A stretch of 64,000 nucleotides of DNA from assembly GCA_019925095.2 (NCBI GenBank), contig CM034402.1, forward strand, positions 6,087,501 through 6,151,500, given 5' to 3'. The notes below the pieces were generated by a model, which did no database searches, was not told the DNA's origin, and worked only from the letters and a program-made list of their open reading frames with translations. The translations under genes and the position numbers were made by a program. This stretch comes from Dendrolimus kikuchii. Lineage: Eukaryota > Arthropoda > Insecta > Lepidoptera > Lasiocampidae. Within the stretch, counting starts at the first letter, position 1. Each line of letters begins with the position of its first letter. Below, in pieces: positions 63,778 to 64,000 of this stretch.

Positions 63778-64000
63778 AAAATATATACAGCTTTATACAT
63801 GAGTACAATATTATTTTTGTTACTGAAAGATTATGACATATCTATGTTAAAACCTCATTGTAACTCGATTTTTTTATAACAATCATAAGGATGCTACAAA
63901 AAGACATATAAAATATAATATTGAGTCGTGCTATATTTACCTACCATTTCAATAATAAACGTTGTAACACAAACAATAAACTCGACAAACAAATTAAAAG
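63778..64000. other. Window end, no feature seen
   Basis: AT-rich DNA without a recognised repeat or frame. Confidence 0.3.

Overview
The window is AT-rich eukaryotic nuclear DNA, most probably from a moth or butterfly. It is built almost entirely of retroelement ends, compact Helitrons and simple-repeat tails of kinds I know from Lepidoptera. I find no convincing host gene, no rRNA or functional tRNA gene, no CRISPR array and nothing bacterial. The coding signal that can be recognised is the wreckage of transposable elements (TEs). Family names below are local to this report.

Retroelements without LTRs. Fam-A is a ~310 bp retroelement with 13 copies, eight with sense on the minus strand. 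Its sense 3' end carries the same ~60 bp tail as Fam-B, a LINE with a CR1/Jockey-like reverse transcriptase (RT) C-terminus (three copies plus a separate RT piece at 6961-7188), and as Fam-R (fragments at 31-34 kb). Fam-C is the LINE 3' end with the GGAAGAGATCGCT motif and TCTA-type tails. Fam-D is an RTE-like LINE ending in (ATGT)n; its best copy is at 61145-61677. Fam-G is a LINE with a QRGN-type C-terminus (six copies). Fam-L is a second RTE-like LINE. Fam-I is an unclassified element. One R1-like insertion with a poly(A) tail and a 9-bp target-site duplication (TSD) lies at 37568-38447. Two clear tRNA-derived SINEs and two weaker ones are present. Fam-K fold-backs resemble Penelope-like terminal repeats.

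LTR and DNA elements. Fam-H is four solo or truncated LTRs, every one abutting ATAT. A further LTR-like block with a TATA/Inr promoter lies at 48.9-49.6 kb. One hAT relic (16045-16713) has a perfect 8-bp TSD. About a dozen Helitron-like elements show an A|TC start, a GC hairpin and a CTAG|T end. There is one ~205 bp MITE and several fold-back palindromes.

Layout. 0-3 kb: LINE ends, one Helitron and a GC-rich relic. 3-6 kb: mostly quiet. 6-15 kb: dense mixed TEs. 16-24 kb: the hAT relic, Fam-I/Fam-A nesting, two long Fam-A copies and a 172 bp Helitron. 24.6-26.8 kb: quiet. 27-46 kb: dense and nested. 46-51 kb: sparse with one LTR-like block. 51-54.8 kb: LTR, Helitron and Fam-L. 55-57.4 kb: quiet with one small open frame. 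58-64 kb: Fam-A, Fam-C, Fam-D and a (CA)n tract. The genes do not work together as a pathway. What the window records is repeated retroposition, nesting and shared 3' tails, in what is probably intergenic or intronic DNA. I found no strong candidate for a new functional system. The most unusual signals are the tail shared by Fam-A, B and R, the modular structure of Fam-A, its antisense splice-acceptor-like edge, and the inverted Fam-K units. All family names rest on motif recognition without database searches.
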